Below, piece after piece: positions 1 through 7,251 of a stretch of 10,279 bases of DNA. The stretch spans positions 1 through 10,279 of the forward strand of contig JABFRZ010000136.1 of assembly GCA_013140785.1 (NCBI GenBank), read 5' to 3'. Every line of letters starts with the position of its first letter. Position 1 is the stretch's first letter. The notes below the pieces were generated by a model. That model was not told the DNA's origin. It made no database searches and worked only from the letters and a program-made list of their open reading frames with translations. The translations under genes and the position numbers were made by a program. Source of the stretch: Planctomycetota bacterium. Lineage in GTDB: Bacteria > Planctomycetota > UBA1135 > GCA-002686595.

Positions 1-768
1 AGCGAGCGCGGCCCGCGGCGCTTCGGCCCGCGCCGCCAGGCGCGCGAGCCTGTCCAGGGCGAAGCTCGCGAGCGGCTCCGCGGTCGTCGCGGATCCGTCC
101 GCCGGCGCGCGCACGGCGTGCTCGAGCCAGCGCACTTCCTCGCTCGAGCCGCCCTCCGCGAGGGCGCGCAGCAGCGCGACTTTCTCGGGGGCGGGGCCTT
201 CGCTCGCGAGCACATCCTCCGCACACGCCGCGAGCGCGCCCGGTTGGGCCTGCTCGAGCGCCAAGAACGCGGCCAGGAACTCGCGCTCCTTCACCGGCGC
301 TTGGGAACGCTCCGGCTGCGGGGATTCGAGCGCTGCGAGCGTGCCGTGGAGCACGCGCTCGCGTTCGATGGCGGGCTGACGAGACGCCCACGAACCCGCC
401 AGACCGGCCTGCGCGCGCTCGTCGAGCGGCGCCCGAGCGGTCGTGAACGCGGGTTCGAAGGCGACGCGCGCCGGCGCCGTCACGACCAGGCTCGTCGCTG
501 CCCCCAGGCCGAGCAGGCCGAGGAGCAGGCAGAGGAGCAGCAGGTTCTGGGAGCCTAGCAGCCTGTCGGAGTAGTCCCTGCTGCGGCTTCGCGCTCTGCG
601 CCGAGGCAGCGTCGCGCTAGACGTCCCGTAACAAGCCAGGCCATGCTCAGTGGCCAGGAAGGCCACCTCCGCTGTCTTTCCGTCGCGCTCCTTGCCTCGT
701 CGCAGAGCGCTTTGCCTCGCGACGGGACTACTCCGACAGGCTGCTAGCCGTTGGAACGCGCGGATCAC
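1..768 (-). CDS. Membrane-anchored protein of unknown function, 5' end carrying an in-frame palindromic insertion; C-terminus beyond the window
   Basis: I do not recognise the family. The minus-strand frame is open from GTG at 768 to the window edge (256 codons). GTG is chosen because GAGGG lies 5 nt upstream and the start is only 11 nt after the stop of the decaheme cytochrome gene, which suggests translational coupling. Skipping the palindromic element at 558-744 plus one TA, the N-terminus reads MIRAFQRLGSQN, followed by a Leu-rich helix (LLLLCLLLGLLGLG): a typical N-in membrane anchor or uncleaved signal. After the anchor comes a Glu/Ala/Leu-rich, probably helical region with no Cys pair motifs and no CXXCH. 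The element adds 63 mostly Arg/Ser-rich residues before the membrane helix without creating a stop. The last position in the cytochrome operon suggests an accessory or assembly role, but that is only inference. The insertion may be tolerated, may mislocalise the protein, or may have silenced it. Confidence 0.72.
   Translation of the reverse strand, partial: MIRAFQRLAACRSSPVARQSALRRGKERDGKTAEVAFLATEHGLACYGTSSATLPRRRARSRSRDYSDRLLGSQNLLLLCLLLGLLGLGAATSLVVTAPARVAFEPAFTTARAPLDERAQAGLAGSWASRQPAIERERVLHGTLAALESPQPERSQAPVKEREFLAAFLALEQAQPGALAACAEDVLASEGPAPEKVALLRALAEGGSSEEVRWLEHAVRAPADGSATTAEPLASFALDRLARLAARAEAPRAALA
555..578 (+). repeat. Left terminal inverted repeat of the palindromic element (with flanking CTA)
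   Basis: Begins ctagcagcctgtcggagtag and ends in tccc. It is the exact reverse complement of 724-747 over 24 bp, counting the CTAG edge; 21 bp belong to the element body. Confidence 0.9.
556..746. mobile_element. MITE-like palindromic element with TA target duplication, inserted in frame
   Basis: The body at 558-744 (187 bp) is bounded by perfect 21-bp inverted repeats and flanked by TA on both sides, within C-TA-G. Removing the body and one TA restores a single CTAG. Tc1/mariner-type elements duplicate TA, and IS630 is known to prefer CTAG. The arms continue inward as an imperfect stem: gcgctctgcg(c/a)cgaggca is shared by both arms. The centre holds a small hairpin, gtggcc-aggaa-ggccac (650-666). 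There is no transposase frame, so mobilisation in trans is inferred. The 189-bp net insertion is a multiple of three. Confidence 0.78.
724..747 (-). repeat. Right terminal inverted repeat of the palindromic element (with flanking TAG)
   Basis: Exact inverted copy of 555-578 over 24 bp. On the minus strand it falls right after codon 7 of the leftmost gene, so translation of that gene enters the element here. Confidence 0.9.
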
Positions 769-773
769 GGACG

Positions 774-778
774 CCCTC
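774..778 (-). promoter_or_regulatory. Shine-Dalgarno site that decides the GTG start at 768
   Basis: On the minus strand GAGGG is followed by 5 nt and GTG. It lies directly after the TGA of the upstream decaheme gene (782-780). It is the only good initiation context for the downstream frame, and it makes sense of the reading frame once the palindromic element is removed. Confidence 0.6.
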
Positions 779-779
779 G

Positions 780-3632
780 TCAGTACGCCTTGTGGACGCG
801 CGCGACGTTCCACTCGCGGCCTTCGCCGTGGCACACGCCGCAGGACTCGCTGCCTGCTGTGTCGGTCTGCACCGAGATGTGCGCCTGGGCGTCGGTCGAA
901 TCGTGGCACGCGCCGCACACGACCGCCCAGCGCCGGATGGGTACGTCCTGCTCGCTCGGGTGCGCGCGTTCGGCGGGCACGTGCCAGGCCTCGTTGCCGT
1001 GGCACTTGACGCAGTTCTGCACGCCGCCCGGCAGGGCCGGGAAGACGACCTCGCCGTAGGCGTGGGCCGTGAAGTTGCTCGGGTACGAGCCCGAGCCGAA
1101 GCCGTTCACGATGTAGCTCGAGGCGTTGGCCAGCTCCTCGCCCATGTGGATCTTGTGCAGCATGGTGCGGAAGCTCACCGTCGTGCCTGCGGTCGCGGGT
1201 GCGTTGGCGGCGACGTACTGGGGTCGGTCCTCCGTCCCGGCCGAGCCGTGGCACAGCACGCAGGACTCGAAGCCGCGCCGGCCGAAGCCGTGGAAGGCGA
1301 GCTCCTGGTGGCAGTTGAAGCAGCTCGAGCCGCTGGCGATGAGGTCGTAGGGCTCCGCGACCGTGGCCGAGCCGACCAGGAAGTCGAGCTTCTGCGCGTC
1401 GGAGGTCGAGCGGTAGCTGTTGGACTCGCTGAACAGGTTCAGCGTCAGGGTGCGTGAGGTCCACAGGCTGAGCGAGTAGGTGCCGTCCACCAGCGACAGG
1501 CCGGTCCACTTGCCCGTGCTCTGGTCGAGATCCGGCGAGGCGTTCAGCGGCAGCGGGTAGGTCATGGGCAGCACGAAGTCGGTCGTGTAGCTCGCCAGGA
1601 TCGTGGCCCCGTCCCCGAACTCGATCAGCTCGGTCAGCGCGCCCGCGACCGCGTCCAGCGTGTAGTCCACTCCGGCCGTCTTGGCGGAGAGCGTCACTTC
1701 GCGCACCGTCGCGCCAACAGCGTGCGCGAACCTCAGGCTGGGCGAGGTGGTGAACCACAAGCGCTGCCCATCGACGAACTGCACGCGCGCGTACTCCTCG
1801 GACGGCTGGCCGTCGTCCACCACTACGTAGTCGTCGCGGGCGAAGCCCGTGACGTCCTGTACGTCCACGAAGTTCTGCGGCACCGGCGTGGCGTTGGCGA
1901 GCAGCGTGTCGCCGCCAGCGGTCGCGGTGCGGGCCTGGACCGTGGTCGCGGCTCCGCTCACGTTCCAGTGCGGAGCGAACCGGCTCGCCAGGGTATCCAG
2001 CGCGGCCGTCGAGACTCCGCAGCGATCCAGGCCGACCGCCATGGGCACGTTCACGGTGTAGGGCTGCGAGCCCGTGAGCGCCGCGATCGGGATCGAGGTG
2101 CTGAGGAGCAGGTTGTAGTTGTGAGTCGGGCCCGAGATGACCACCGACGGGTTGGAGACCGAGGCCGGAGCGATGTCCGCCCCCTCGTCGTCGATGACGC
2201 GGAAGGTGAGCGCGATCTTCTCGCCTGGGTCGAGCGTGCCGTCGTCGTCGTTCACTCCGGCCTCGACCAGGCTGGTGACCTCGAGGTTCACGCCCGTATC
2301 GAAGCTCGGATCCTTCAGCGGGTGCAGGTGCGCGGCCTCGACCGAGAGCGCGTTGCCCGTCGGCTCGTGGCACAGCTTGCAGTTGGAGTTGTTGGCCTGA
2401 GCTGGCATCGTCTGAGCGTTGGCGGTGTAGGGCTGGCCCCAGTGCACGTCGTCGTGGCACGAGCCGCAGGCCTGGCGCGAGGGCTCGGTCCGGTGCAGGG
2501 CGCCCTGCGTCGGCTCGACCAGCGGGCCGTCGCCGTCCGGATCCCCGTGGCACACGGCGCAGTTCGAGGGGCCCGTGCGGAGTTTGTCCTCGGTCACCTT
2601 GTCGAGCGCGGAGAGCGCGCTGTAACCCTGGTCGCGCGGGGTCGCGATCAAACCGTGGGGCCAGGCCGGGAAGGCGACCTCAGAGTAATCGTGCGCCGAG
2701 TTGCCCGCGATCTGGTACGGCACCGGCGTGGCCGCGTAGCTGCGCGAGCCATCCGGATTGGTCGCCACTCCCAGCACGGACGGTAGGTGCGCGCCGGTGT
2801 GGAGCTTGTGGATCATGACCTTGAAGTCGATCGCGACGCCTGGCGTCCCGCCCGCGACCGCGGGGTTGTTCTTGTCCTCCGCGCCGGCGGTGTGGCACAG
2901 CACGCACATGGTCGCGTCCTCGCGCCGGCCGCCGTGGATGCGCAGCTGCTCGTGGCAGCGGTTGCAGTTCTCGAGCTTGACCACCTGGCGTGGCTCGGCC
3001 ACGCCCGAGTTGCCGAGGACGAAGTCGATCGTGGCGTTGTCGGCGTCACGCTTGGACTCGCCCTCGACCGTGTAGTCCCAGCCGAAGGTGAGGCCGAGCG
3101 TGTAGGTGCCCTCGAGCAGCGCCTGACCCGTGAGCTCGCCGTCCTCGGGACCGAACGAGGCGCTGTCGTTGAACGGCGCGAGGTACGTGGCCGGGAGCGG
3201 GCTGGGACAGGTGTAGGTGTAGGAGCCGTCGGCTTGCTGCACGGTCCGTGTCAGCACGTCGGTCTGCTCGGCGATCACGCGCTGGTAGTTGAAAGTCGGA
3301 CCGGAGACCAGCGCGCGCCCCGAGCTGAGCTCGGCGATGTCCCAGTCGCTGCCGTCGCTCTTCTGCAGCCTGAAGTTCAGCGCGAGCCTGTCGCCGACGC
3401 GGAAGCGGCCACCCGGCCCCGTGCCGCCCGTGAGCGCCAGGATCACGGTTGCGATGCCAGGCAGGTCGTCGCCCTGGTCGAGCGCGGTGGGCGTGGACCC
3501 GCTGCCCGAGGGACCGGCCGCGCCCGTGTTTCCGTCGTCTCCTGTGCAGCCTCCGAGCCAGGCCAGGCTCAACGACGAGAAAACGAGCGCGGCCAGGGAA
3601 CCCGAGTGACGCGCGAATCTGTTCTTGCTCAT
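780..3632 (-). CDS. OmcA/MtrC-type decaheme c-type cytochrome, outer-membrane lipoprotein
   Basis: Probable cell-surface terminal reductase (or electron entry point) of the conduit. The protein has 950 residues. The N-terminus MSKNRFARHSG leads into a hydrophobic stretch and lipobox L26-G-G-C29, followed by a TGDDGNTGAAG-type linker common in this family. It has two halves. A beta-rich domain (about 50-215) precedes hemes 1-5 (CNRCH at 223, CVLCH at 243, then CAVCH, CGSCH, CKLCH at 418). A second beta-rich domain (about 440-760) precedes hemes 6-10 (CFNCH at 771, CVLCH, CVKCH, CGACH, CGVCH at 931). Ten CXXCH in a 5+5 arrangement is the MtrC/OmcA pattern. The tail EWNVARVHKAY is also family-like. 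A longer frame to 3809 exists, but ATG 3632 is chosen because it places the signal peptide at the N-terminus and has GGAG just upstream. It lies downstream of the 13-heme gene with a 215-bp spacer. Confidence 0.93.
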   Translation of the reverse strand: MSKNRFARHSGSLAALVFSSLSLAWLGGCTGDDGNTGAAGPSGSGSTPTALDQGDDLPGIATVILALTGGTGPGGRFRVGDRLALNFRLQKSDGSDWDIAELSSGRALVSGPTFNYQRVIAEQTDVLTRTVQQADGSYTYTCPSPLPATYLAPFNDSASFGPEDGELTGQALLEGTYTLGLTFGWDYTVEGESKRDADNATIDFVLGNSGVAEPRQVVKLENCNRCHEQLRIHGGRREDATMCVLCHTAGAEDKNNPAVAGGTPGVAIDFKVMIHKLHTGAHLPSVLGVATNPDGSRSYAATPVPYQIAGNSAHDYSEVAFPAWPHGLIATPRDQGYSALSALDKVTEDKLRTGPSNCAVCHGDPDGDGPLVEPTQGALHRTEPSRQACGSCHDDVHWGQPYTANAQTMPAQANNSNCKLCHEPTGNALSVEAAHLHPLKDPSFDTGVNLEVTSLVEAGVNDDDGTLDPGEKIALTFRVIDDEGADIAPASVSNPSVVISGPTHNYNLLLSTSIPIAALTGSQPYTVNVPMAVGLDRCGVSTAALDTLASRFAPHWNVSGAATTVQARTATAGGDTLLANATPVPQNFVDVQDVTGFARDDYVVVDDGQPSEEYARVQFVDGQRLWFTTSPSLRFAHAVGATVREVTLSAKTAGVDYTLDAVAGALTELIEFGDGATILASYTTDFVLPMTYPLPLNASPDLDQSTGKWTGLSLVDGTYSLSLWTSRTLTLNLFSESNSYRSTSDAQKLDFLVGSATVAEPYDLIASGSSCFNCHQELAFHGFGRRGFESCVLCHGSAGTEDRPQYVAANAPATAGTTVSFRTMLHKIHMGEELANASSYIVNGFGSGSYPSNFTAHAYGEVVFPALPGGVQNCVKCHGNEAWHVPAERAHPSEQDVPIRRWAVVCGACHDSTDAQAHISVQTDTAGSESCGVCHGEGREWNVARVHKAY

Positions 3633-3847
3633 GACTCCGAGCCTTCTTCGGCGCAGGGGCCGAGGCACCATGGACTGTCTACGACCCCCGGAGCATCGCT
3701 TGGCGGGCCGGACCGGGCAGTACGCACCACTGCGCAAACCGGACCGATCAAGAGCGACGTCGCCGGGAGCTGCGGATCCGTCCGTGGTGGCAACCTTCAG
3801 TGATGGCACACCCTCAGTGATGGCACACCCTCAGTGAGGGCACACCC
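3633..3847. other. Spacer between the 13-heme and decaheme cytochrome genes
   Basis: 215 bp without a convincing gene. The right end is taken up by 17-bp tandem repeats. The rest holds the leader of the decaheme gene, with GGAG 3 nt before its ATG. A short hairpin (gcagt-acgcacc-actgc, near 3718-3734) is visible. No clear rho-independent terminator or sigma-70 promoter could be identified. The size leaves room for a separate promoter for the decaheme gene. Confidence 0.5.
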
Positions 3848-3865
3848 TCAGTGATGGCAACCCGT
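3798..3865. repeat. 17-bp tandem repeat, four copies, overlapping the 3' end of the 13-heme cytochrome gene
   Basis: Copies begin at 3798, 3815, 3832 and 3849. The first two are identical (cagtgatggcacaccct), the third has one change (t to g), and the fourth is the coding end of the cytochrome gene (cagtgatggcaacccgt). A fifth, degenerate copy may precede at 3781-3797. On the minus strand each unit reads TGCCATCACTGAGGGTG, so the coding copy supplies the final Cys-His-His-stop. The array looks like replication slippage that copied the gene's terminus into the spacer. Confidence 0.85.
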
Positions 3866-4882
3866 GCAGCTCTGGCCGTTGTCCACGTGGGGCAGCGGCT
3901 GTCCGCTGCCGTGGCACTGGCGGCAGTTCATGCCGGGCAGGTGATCGCCGGGGAGCGGCGTGGCCAGGGCGTGGCTGGGCGTCGCCGCGTGGCACACCGA
4001 GCAGGCCTCGCTGCGCAGGGGCTCGTGGCAAGTGAGGCAGTGCAGGTCCCTGGGTGCGCCCCACAGCCCGCGGTGGTCGAGCGGCCGGGACTCCTGGTGA
4101 CAGCGGTCGCACGAATCGGAGTCGTGGCACGTGGCGCAGCTGTCGCGATCCATGCTGGCCGTCAGGCCGTGGCCGCGCCGGCGCCAGAAGTTGTCGTGGC
4201 TCGCGGGCAGCTCGACGTGGTGGCAGCTCTCGCAGCTCGACTCCTGGTGGCACAGCGCACACTGGTCCGCGCGCAAGTCCGTGCGCGCGCGCACCACGGT
4301 TCCGTGGTAGCGCTTCCAATTCGCGCGGTGGCTGGGAGGAGCCACCTCGGCGCGGATCTCCCGGTGGCAGGCCGCGCACTCGGCCTCGCGCGGTCCCGCG
4401 CCGGCCGCGTGGCAAGCGAGACAGCGCTCCATGTCCAAGGCGAGTTCGGCCGCGGGCCCGCGCGCGAGCCCGTCGTTCTCGGCCAGGGTCGCGTGACAGG
4501 CGGCGCACTCGTCGCCGCGCGTGGCGTGGGCGCGGTGCGAGAAGAGGATCTCGTCGGAGAGGCGGCCCGCGCGCAGGGCCTTGAAGCGCTCGCCCTCGAA
4601 CAGAGCTGCCGCCCTGTGCTCGGGCGGCTTCTCGGCGTCGAGCTCGGCGTGGCACAGCGCGCACTGGCCGGGCAGTGGCAGGCCGGGGTCGTCCGCGTCC
4701 TCCCAGGCGCTGTGGCAGTCCACGCAGTCGAGCCCCTCCTCGAGCACGTGAATGCGGTGGGAGAAGGCGAACGGGCGCTCGGATTGGACGAGCGCGTCGA
4801 TGAGGATGCAGCCCGCCAGGCCGAGACCCGCCGCCAAGGCCAGAGCCGGTGCTCGACTGGATGCTCGCATCAGAAGCGCCAT
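3848..4882 (-). CDS. 13-heme c-type cytochrome, predicted lipoprotein (periplasmic wire of the porin-cytochrome conduit)
   Basis: 344 residues from ATG 4882. The signal has lipobox L-A-G-C25, so the mature protein is probably lipid-anchored. Thirteen CXXCH motifs run from C53 to C339: CVDCH, CALCH, CAACH, CLACH, CAACH, CALCH, CESCH, CATCH, CDRCH, CLTCH, CSVCH, CRQCH, CTGCH. Several are preceded by FSH-type His motifs (FAFSHRIH, ILFSHRAH), likely distal heme ligands as in c3/c7-type cytochromes. The chain ends one His after the last heme motif. Position next to the barrel gene suggests an MtrA/OmaB-like role, carrying electrons through or up to the barrel. The start is ambiguous: ATG 4882 has a G-run upstream and overlaps the barrel gene by 13 bp, while ATG 4870 overlaps its stop as TGATG and gives a cleaner 21-residue signal. 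MtrA itself is not a lipoprotein, so the anchor is a difference. Confidence 0.88.
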   Translation of the reverse strand: MALLMRASSRAPALALAAGLGLAGCILIDALVQSERPFAFSHRIHVLEEGLDCVDCHSAWEDADDPGLPLPGQCALCHAELDAEKPPEHRAAALFEGERFKALRAGRLSDEILFSHRAHATRGDECAACHATLAENDGLARGPAAELALDMERCLACHAAGAGPREAECAACHREIRAEVAPPSHRANWKRYHGTVVRARTDLRADQCALCHQESSCESCHHVELPASHDNFWRRRGHGLTASMDRDSCATCHDSDSCDRCHQESRPLDHRGLWGAPRDLHCLTCHEPLRSEACSVCHAATPSHALATPLPGDHLPGMNCRQCHGSGQPLPHVDNGQSCTGCHH

Positions 4883-6351
4883 GATGCCCCCCAACGCACG
4901 GAGTGGTACTGCTCCGAGTCGTCGTCCTCGTATTCGTAGCTGAGCTCGAGCGCGAGCTGCTCGGAGCACTCGTACGATCCGCGCAGGGTGTACGTGCGCA
5001 CGTCGTCGCGCTCGCTGAGGTCGTACAGCTCGTACTTGAAGAGCGAGTAGTAGGTCCCGATGGCGACCGTCCACGGCGCGTCCGGCTCGAAGGACAGGTC
5101 GGCGCCGAAGGAGCCGCTGTCGCGCCCGGCGCCGTTCCACTCGTCGCCGGTCAGACTAAGCGCGAGCCCCTCCCTCAGCAGCTCGCGCAGGGTGAGCGTG
5201 AGGTAGGTTCGCTCCCACTCGCGGTTGAACTCGCCCACGTCCGCCTCGTCTTTCATGCGCCGCAGCTGGAAGCCCAGTTCGACCAGCGCATGCTGCGTCA
5301 GCGGACGCGAGAGCTCCAGGGCCGCCTGCCGGAAGGGGAAGTACTCCTGCAGCGCTTGCGAGAAGGGATCGAGCTCTAGCGCGTGCGCCGTCTGCGTCTC
5401 GCGCAGCTCGTAGTAGTCGAGGCGCGCGACCGTCTCCGAGTCCGGATCGTTGTACTGCGTGCGCAGGCGCAGGTCCCGCTCCTCGCCCTCGAGGCGCGAG
5501 TACTGCCCCTCCAGCAACCAGCGCCGCGCCAGCGTCTGCCACAGCCCGAGCCCCACCAGATCGTCGCGCAAGGGCCCGAGCCGCGCCTCGTCCTCGAGGT
5601 GCATCCAGTCGATGCGGGCGCGCCCGCCGCGCCACGGTCGGGCTTCGACGGACGAGCCGGCGACGCGCTCACCCTGTGCCGACGACTCGTACCAGTGGAC
5701 CGGAACGCCCGCGTACAACCCCAGCTCGACCTCCTTCGCGCCCAGGGGGCGGGAGAGGAAGGACAGGCCGTCGAAGTGCACCACTTCGGGCAGCCGCGCG
5801 TCGCTCTGGCGGCCGACGCGCAGGTTGCCGGGGGCCGTGCCGCTGGCGTCCAGGTCGAGCTCGACGTGGGCCTGGATGAGCCGCCCCACCAGGCTCCCAG
5901 CATGCGTGTCGTCGCTGTCGTGGAAGACGGACCCGTCGCCCTCGTGGCCGTCGAGCTCGGCGTTCATGCGCCCCAGCACATGCCCCGTGATCCACGGCCG
6001 CGCCTCGTCCGCGTAGTCGAGCACGAGCACGGTCCAGAGATCGTGGTCCTGGTCGTCGTCCGTGAAGCGGCCGCGATAGCGCGACGACACCGAACCGTGG
6101 ATCGGCCCCTGCGGGCGCGAGGTCGAGCTGCGCGCGCGCGCGGGGACGACGGCTTCGGCTGCGGCCTGCACACCGCTCGCCGTCTGCGACTCGGCCTCCT
6201 GCGCGCTTTCTCGAGGAGCGGGCTCGGCCGGCGGCTGGTGCAGCCCCGCGCAGCCCGCGAAGGCGCAGCACAGGAGAGCGCAGGCCGCAACGTTCCCGGC
6301 GAGCGGCGCTCGCTCGTCGCTCTCCTCGGGCCGGTCGATCGGGACATCCAC
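4870..6351 (-). CDS. Putative outer-membrane beta-barrel (porin) of the porin-cytochrome conduit
   Basis: 493 residues, no heme motif. An N-terminal hydrophobic segment ends in CAFAGC34, a possible signal peptide or loose lipobox, followed by a Pro/Ala/Glu-rich linker (35-80). From about 85 to the end the sequence alternates polar and hydrophobic residues, with many aromatic strand edges (for example WTVLVLDYADE, LSLTGDEW, ALELSYEYEDDD) and ends WGASWRF. A C-terminal Phe after such a strand is the usual signature of outer-membrane barrels. It is the first gene of the minus-strand block and overlaps the 13-heme gene. Assigning it as the sheath for that cytochrome rests on this order, as in OmbB-OmaB-OmcB; I cannot show homology to MtrB or OmbB. 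The GTG start at 6351 has no clear Shine-Dalgarno, and the N-region is acidic for a signal peptide, so the start is uncertain. Confidence 0.72.
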   Translation of the reverse strand: MDVPIDRPEESDERAPLAGNVAACALLCCAFAGCAGLHQPPAEPAPRESAQEAESQTASGVQAAAEAVVPARARSSTSRPQGPIHGSVSSRYRGRFTDDDQDHDLWTVLVLDYADEARPWITGHVLGRMNAELDGHEGDGSVFHDSDDTHAGSLVGRLIQAHVELDLDASGTAPGNLRVGRQSDARLPEVVHFDGLSFLSRPLGAKEVELGLYAGVPVHWYESSAQGERVAGSSVEARPWRGGRARIDWMHLEDEARLGPLRDDLVGLGLWQTLARRWLLEGQYSRLEGEERDLRLRTQYNDPDSETVARLDYYELRETQTAHALELDPFSQALQEYFPFRQAALELSRPLTQHALVELGFQLRRMKDEADVGEFNREWERTYLTLTLRELLREGLALSLTGDEWNGAGRDSGSFGADLSFEPDAPWTVAIGTYYSLFKYELYDLSERDDVRTYTLRGSYECSEQLALELSYEYEDDDSEQYHSVRWGASWRF

Positions 6352-6545
6352 GGCGGGGCATGATAAGGGTATCGATCGCGTCGAGGGCAGGGGTCGATTC
6401 CTCGCGAGAGTTAGCAGAAGGGCGTAGAGAGTCGCGGCCTGGAACGGCTAGCATCGAGCGCGAGGTTCGGAGCGCCGCACGTGCAGGAGACGGGGACTCG
6501 CCGAGCCGCACGACCGCCCGCGGACTTCCGACAAGGAACGCTGAC
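6352..6545. promoter_or_regulatory. Divergent intergenic region driving both blocks (inferred)
   Basis: 194 bp separate the GTG of the barrel gene (minus) from the ATG of the tetraheme cytochrome (plus), so promoters for both blocks should lie here. No confident -10/-35 pair, sigma-54 site or operator palindrome was found. AAGGA at 6533-6537, 8 nt before ATG 6546, is a good ribosome binding site for the tetraheme gene. Confidence 0.5.
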
Positions 6546-7241
6546 ATGAAAGCCCTCACGAGAACATCGATCACTGGTGCGGTCCTGGCATGCGCGTGCC
6601 TGACTTCCCTCGGGCTGCGCCCCGCGCAGGCGAGCGGACAGGACAAGGGCGCCGCGCCGGCCGCGAACAAGTACATCGGTGCGGACAAGTGCAAGAGCTG
6701 CCACGGCGCCGCGGAGAGCGGCGACCAGTACGGGCACTGGAAGGGCATGAAGCACGCCAAGGCGTTCGAGACCCTGGCCTCAGAGGACTCGAAGAAGCTC
6801 GCCGCGGCCAAGGGTATCGCCGATGCGCAGAAGAGCGACGACTGCGTCAAGTGCCACGTGACGGCGTTCGGCGTGCCCGAGGCGCAGATCAAGAAGGGCT
6901 TCGACCGCGCTCAGGGTGTCCAGTGCGAGAGCTGCCACGGGCCCGGCGAGCAGCACATGAAGGCGCGCTTCGCGGCGGCGGCCAAGGGCAACGCGTCCCA
7001 GGATTACGTGCAGGTTCCGGCCGACGAGATCATCGCCGCGCCCAAGATGGCGGTCTGCGTCGAGTGCCACAACGAGAGGAGCCCGAGCTACAAGGAGTTC
7101 TGCTACCACGAGTTCAACGCCGAGATCCGGCACCTGAACCCGAAGAAGCCGCGCACCACGATCGACATCGGCGCCTGCACCTGCCCGAAGTGCGCGAGCG
7201 GTTGTCCCGAGAGCTGCAAGACGCTCGCAGAGATCAAATGA
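6546..7241 (+). CDS. Tetraheme c554-like periplasmic cytochrome with a C-terminal cysteine cluster
   Basis: 231 residues. ATG 6546 is preferred over an in-frame upstream start at 6360 because it has AAGGA 8 nt upstream and puts the signal peptide (MKALTRTS, then a hydrophobic core, then PAQA) at the N-terminus. Four heme motifs: CKSCH at 49, CVKCH at 100, CESCH at 127, CVECH at 171. The context YIGADKCKSCH followed by W-K-G-M-K-H-A-K-A, and the GVQCESCHGPGEQH segment, match the cytochrome c554-like family. After the last heme the tail has five further cysteines, C211-T-C-P-K-C-A-S-G-C-P-E-S-C224, with no His, so they are not heme sites. First gene of the plus-strand block, 10 nt before the Rieske gene. 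It probably accepts or donates electrons for the membrane complex in the periplasm. Function beyond that is inference. Confidence 0.85.
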   Translation: MKALTRTSITGAVLACACLTSLGLRPAQASGQDKGAAPAANKYIGADKCKSCHGAAESGDQYGHWKGMKHAKAFETLASEDSKKLAAAKGIADAQKSDDCVKCHVTAFGVPEAQIKKGFDRAQGVQCESCHGPGEQHMKARFAAAAKGNASQDYVQVPADEIIAAPKMAVCVECHNERSPSYKEFCYHEFNAEIRHLNPKKPRTTIDIGACTCPKCASGCPESCKTLAEIK

Positions 7242-7251
7242 AGGCTCGCGG

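Noticed and set aside
118..558. Plus-strand open frame of 146 codons near the left edge
   Set aside because: It lies opposite a minus-strand frame that has a membrane helix, a Shine-Dalgarno site and operon context. The plus-strand protein is Arg/Glu-rich filler typical of antisense frames in high-GC DNA.
3633..3809. N-terminal extension of the decaheme cytochrome to a start at 3809
   Set aside because: It would place 59 basic, low-complexity residues before a clear lipoprotein signal peptide, and the start lies in the tandem repeats. ATG 3632 has a ribosome binding site.
3781..3865. CRISPR-like or iteron array
   Set aside because: Units are 17 bp, directly abutting, with no spacers, and one unit is the end of a coding gene.
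4883..5140. N-terminal extension of the 13-heme cytochrome to 5140
   Set aside because: The extra residues are Arg-rich and lie wholly inside the barrel gene; the lipoprotein signal begins at 4882 or 4870.
6448..6470. Possible sigma-54 type promoter (ctggaacggctagcat)
   Set aside because: Only a weak match to TGGCAC-N5-TTGC; the -12 part is not convincing.
6360..6545. Upstream in-frame start for the tetraheme cytochrome
   Set aside because: It would bury the signal peptide and has no better ribosome binding site; AAGGA supports ATG 6546.
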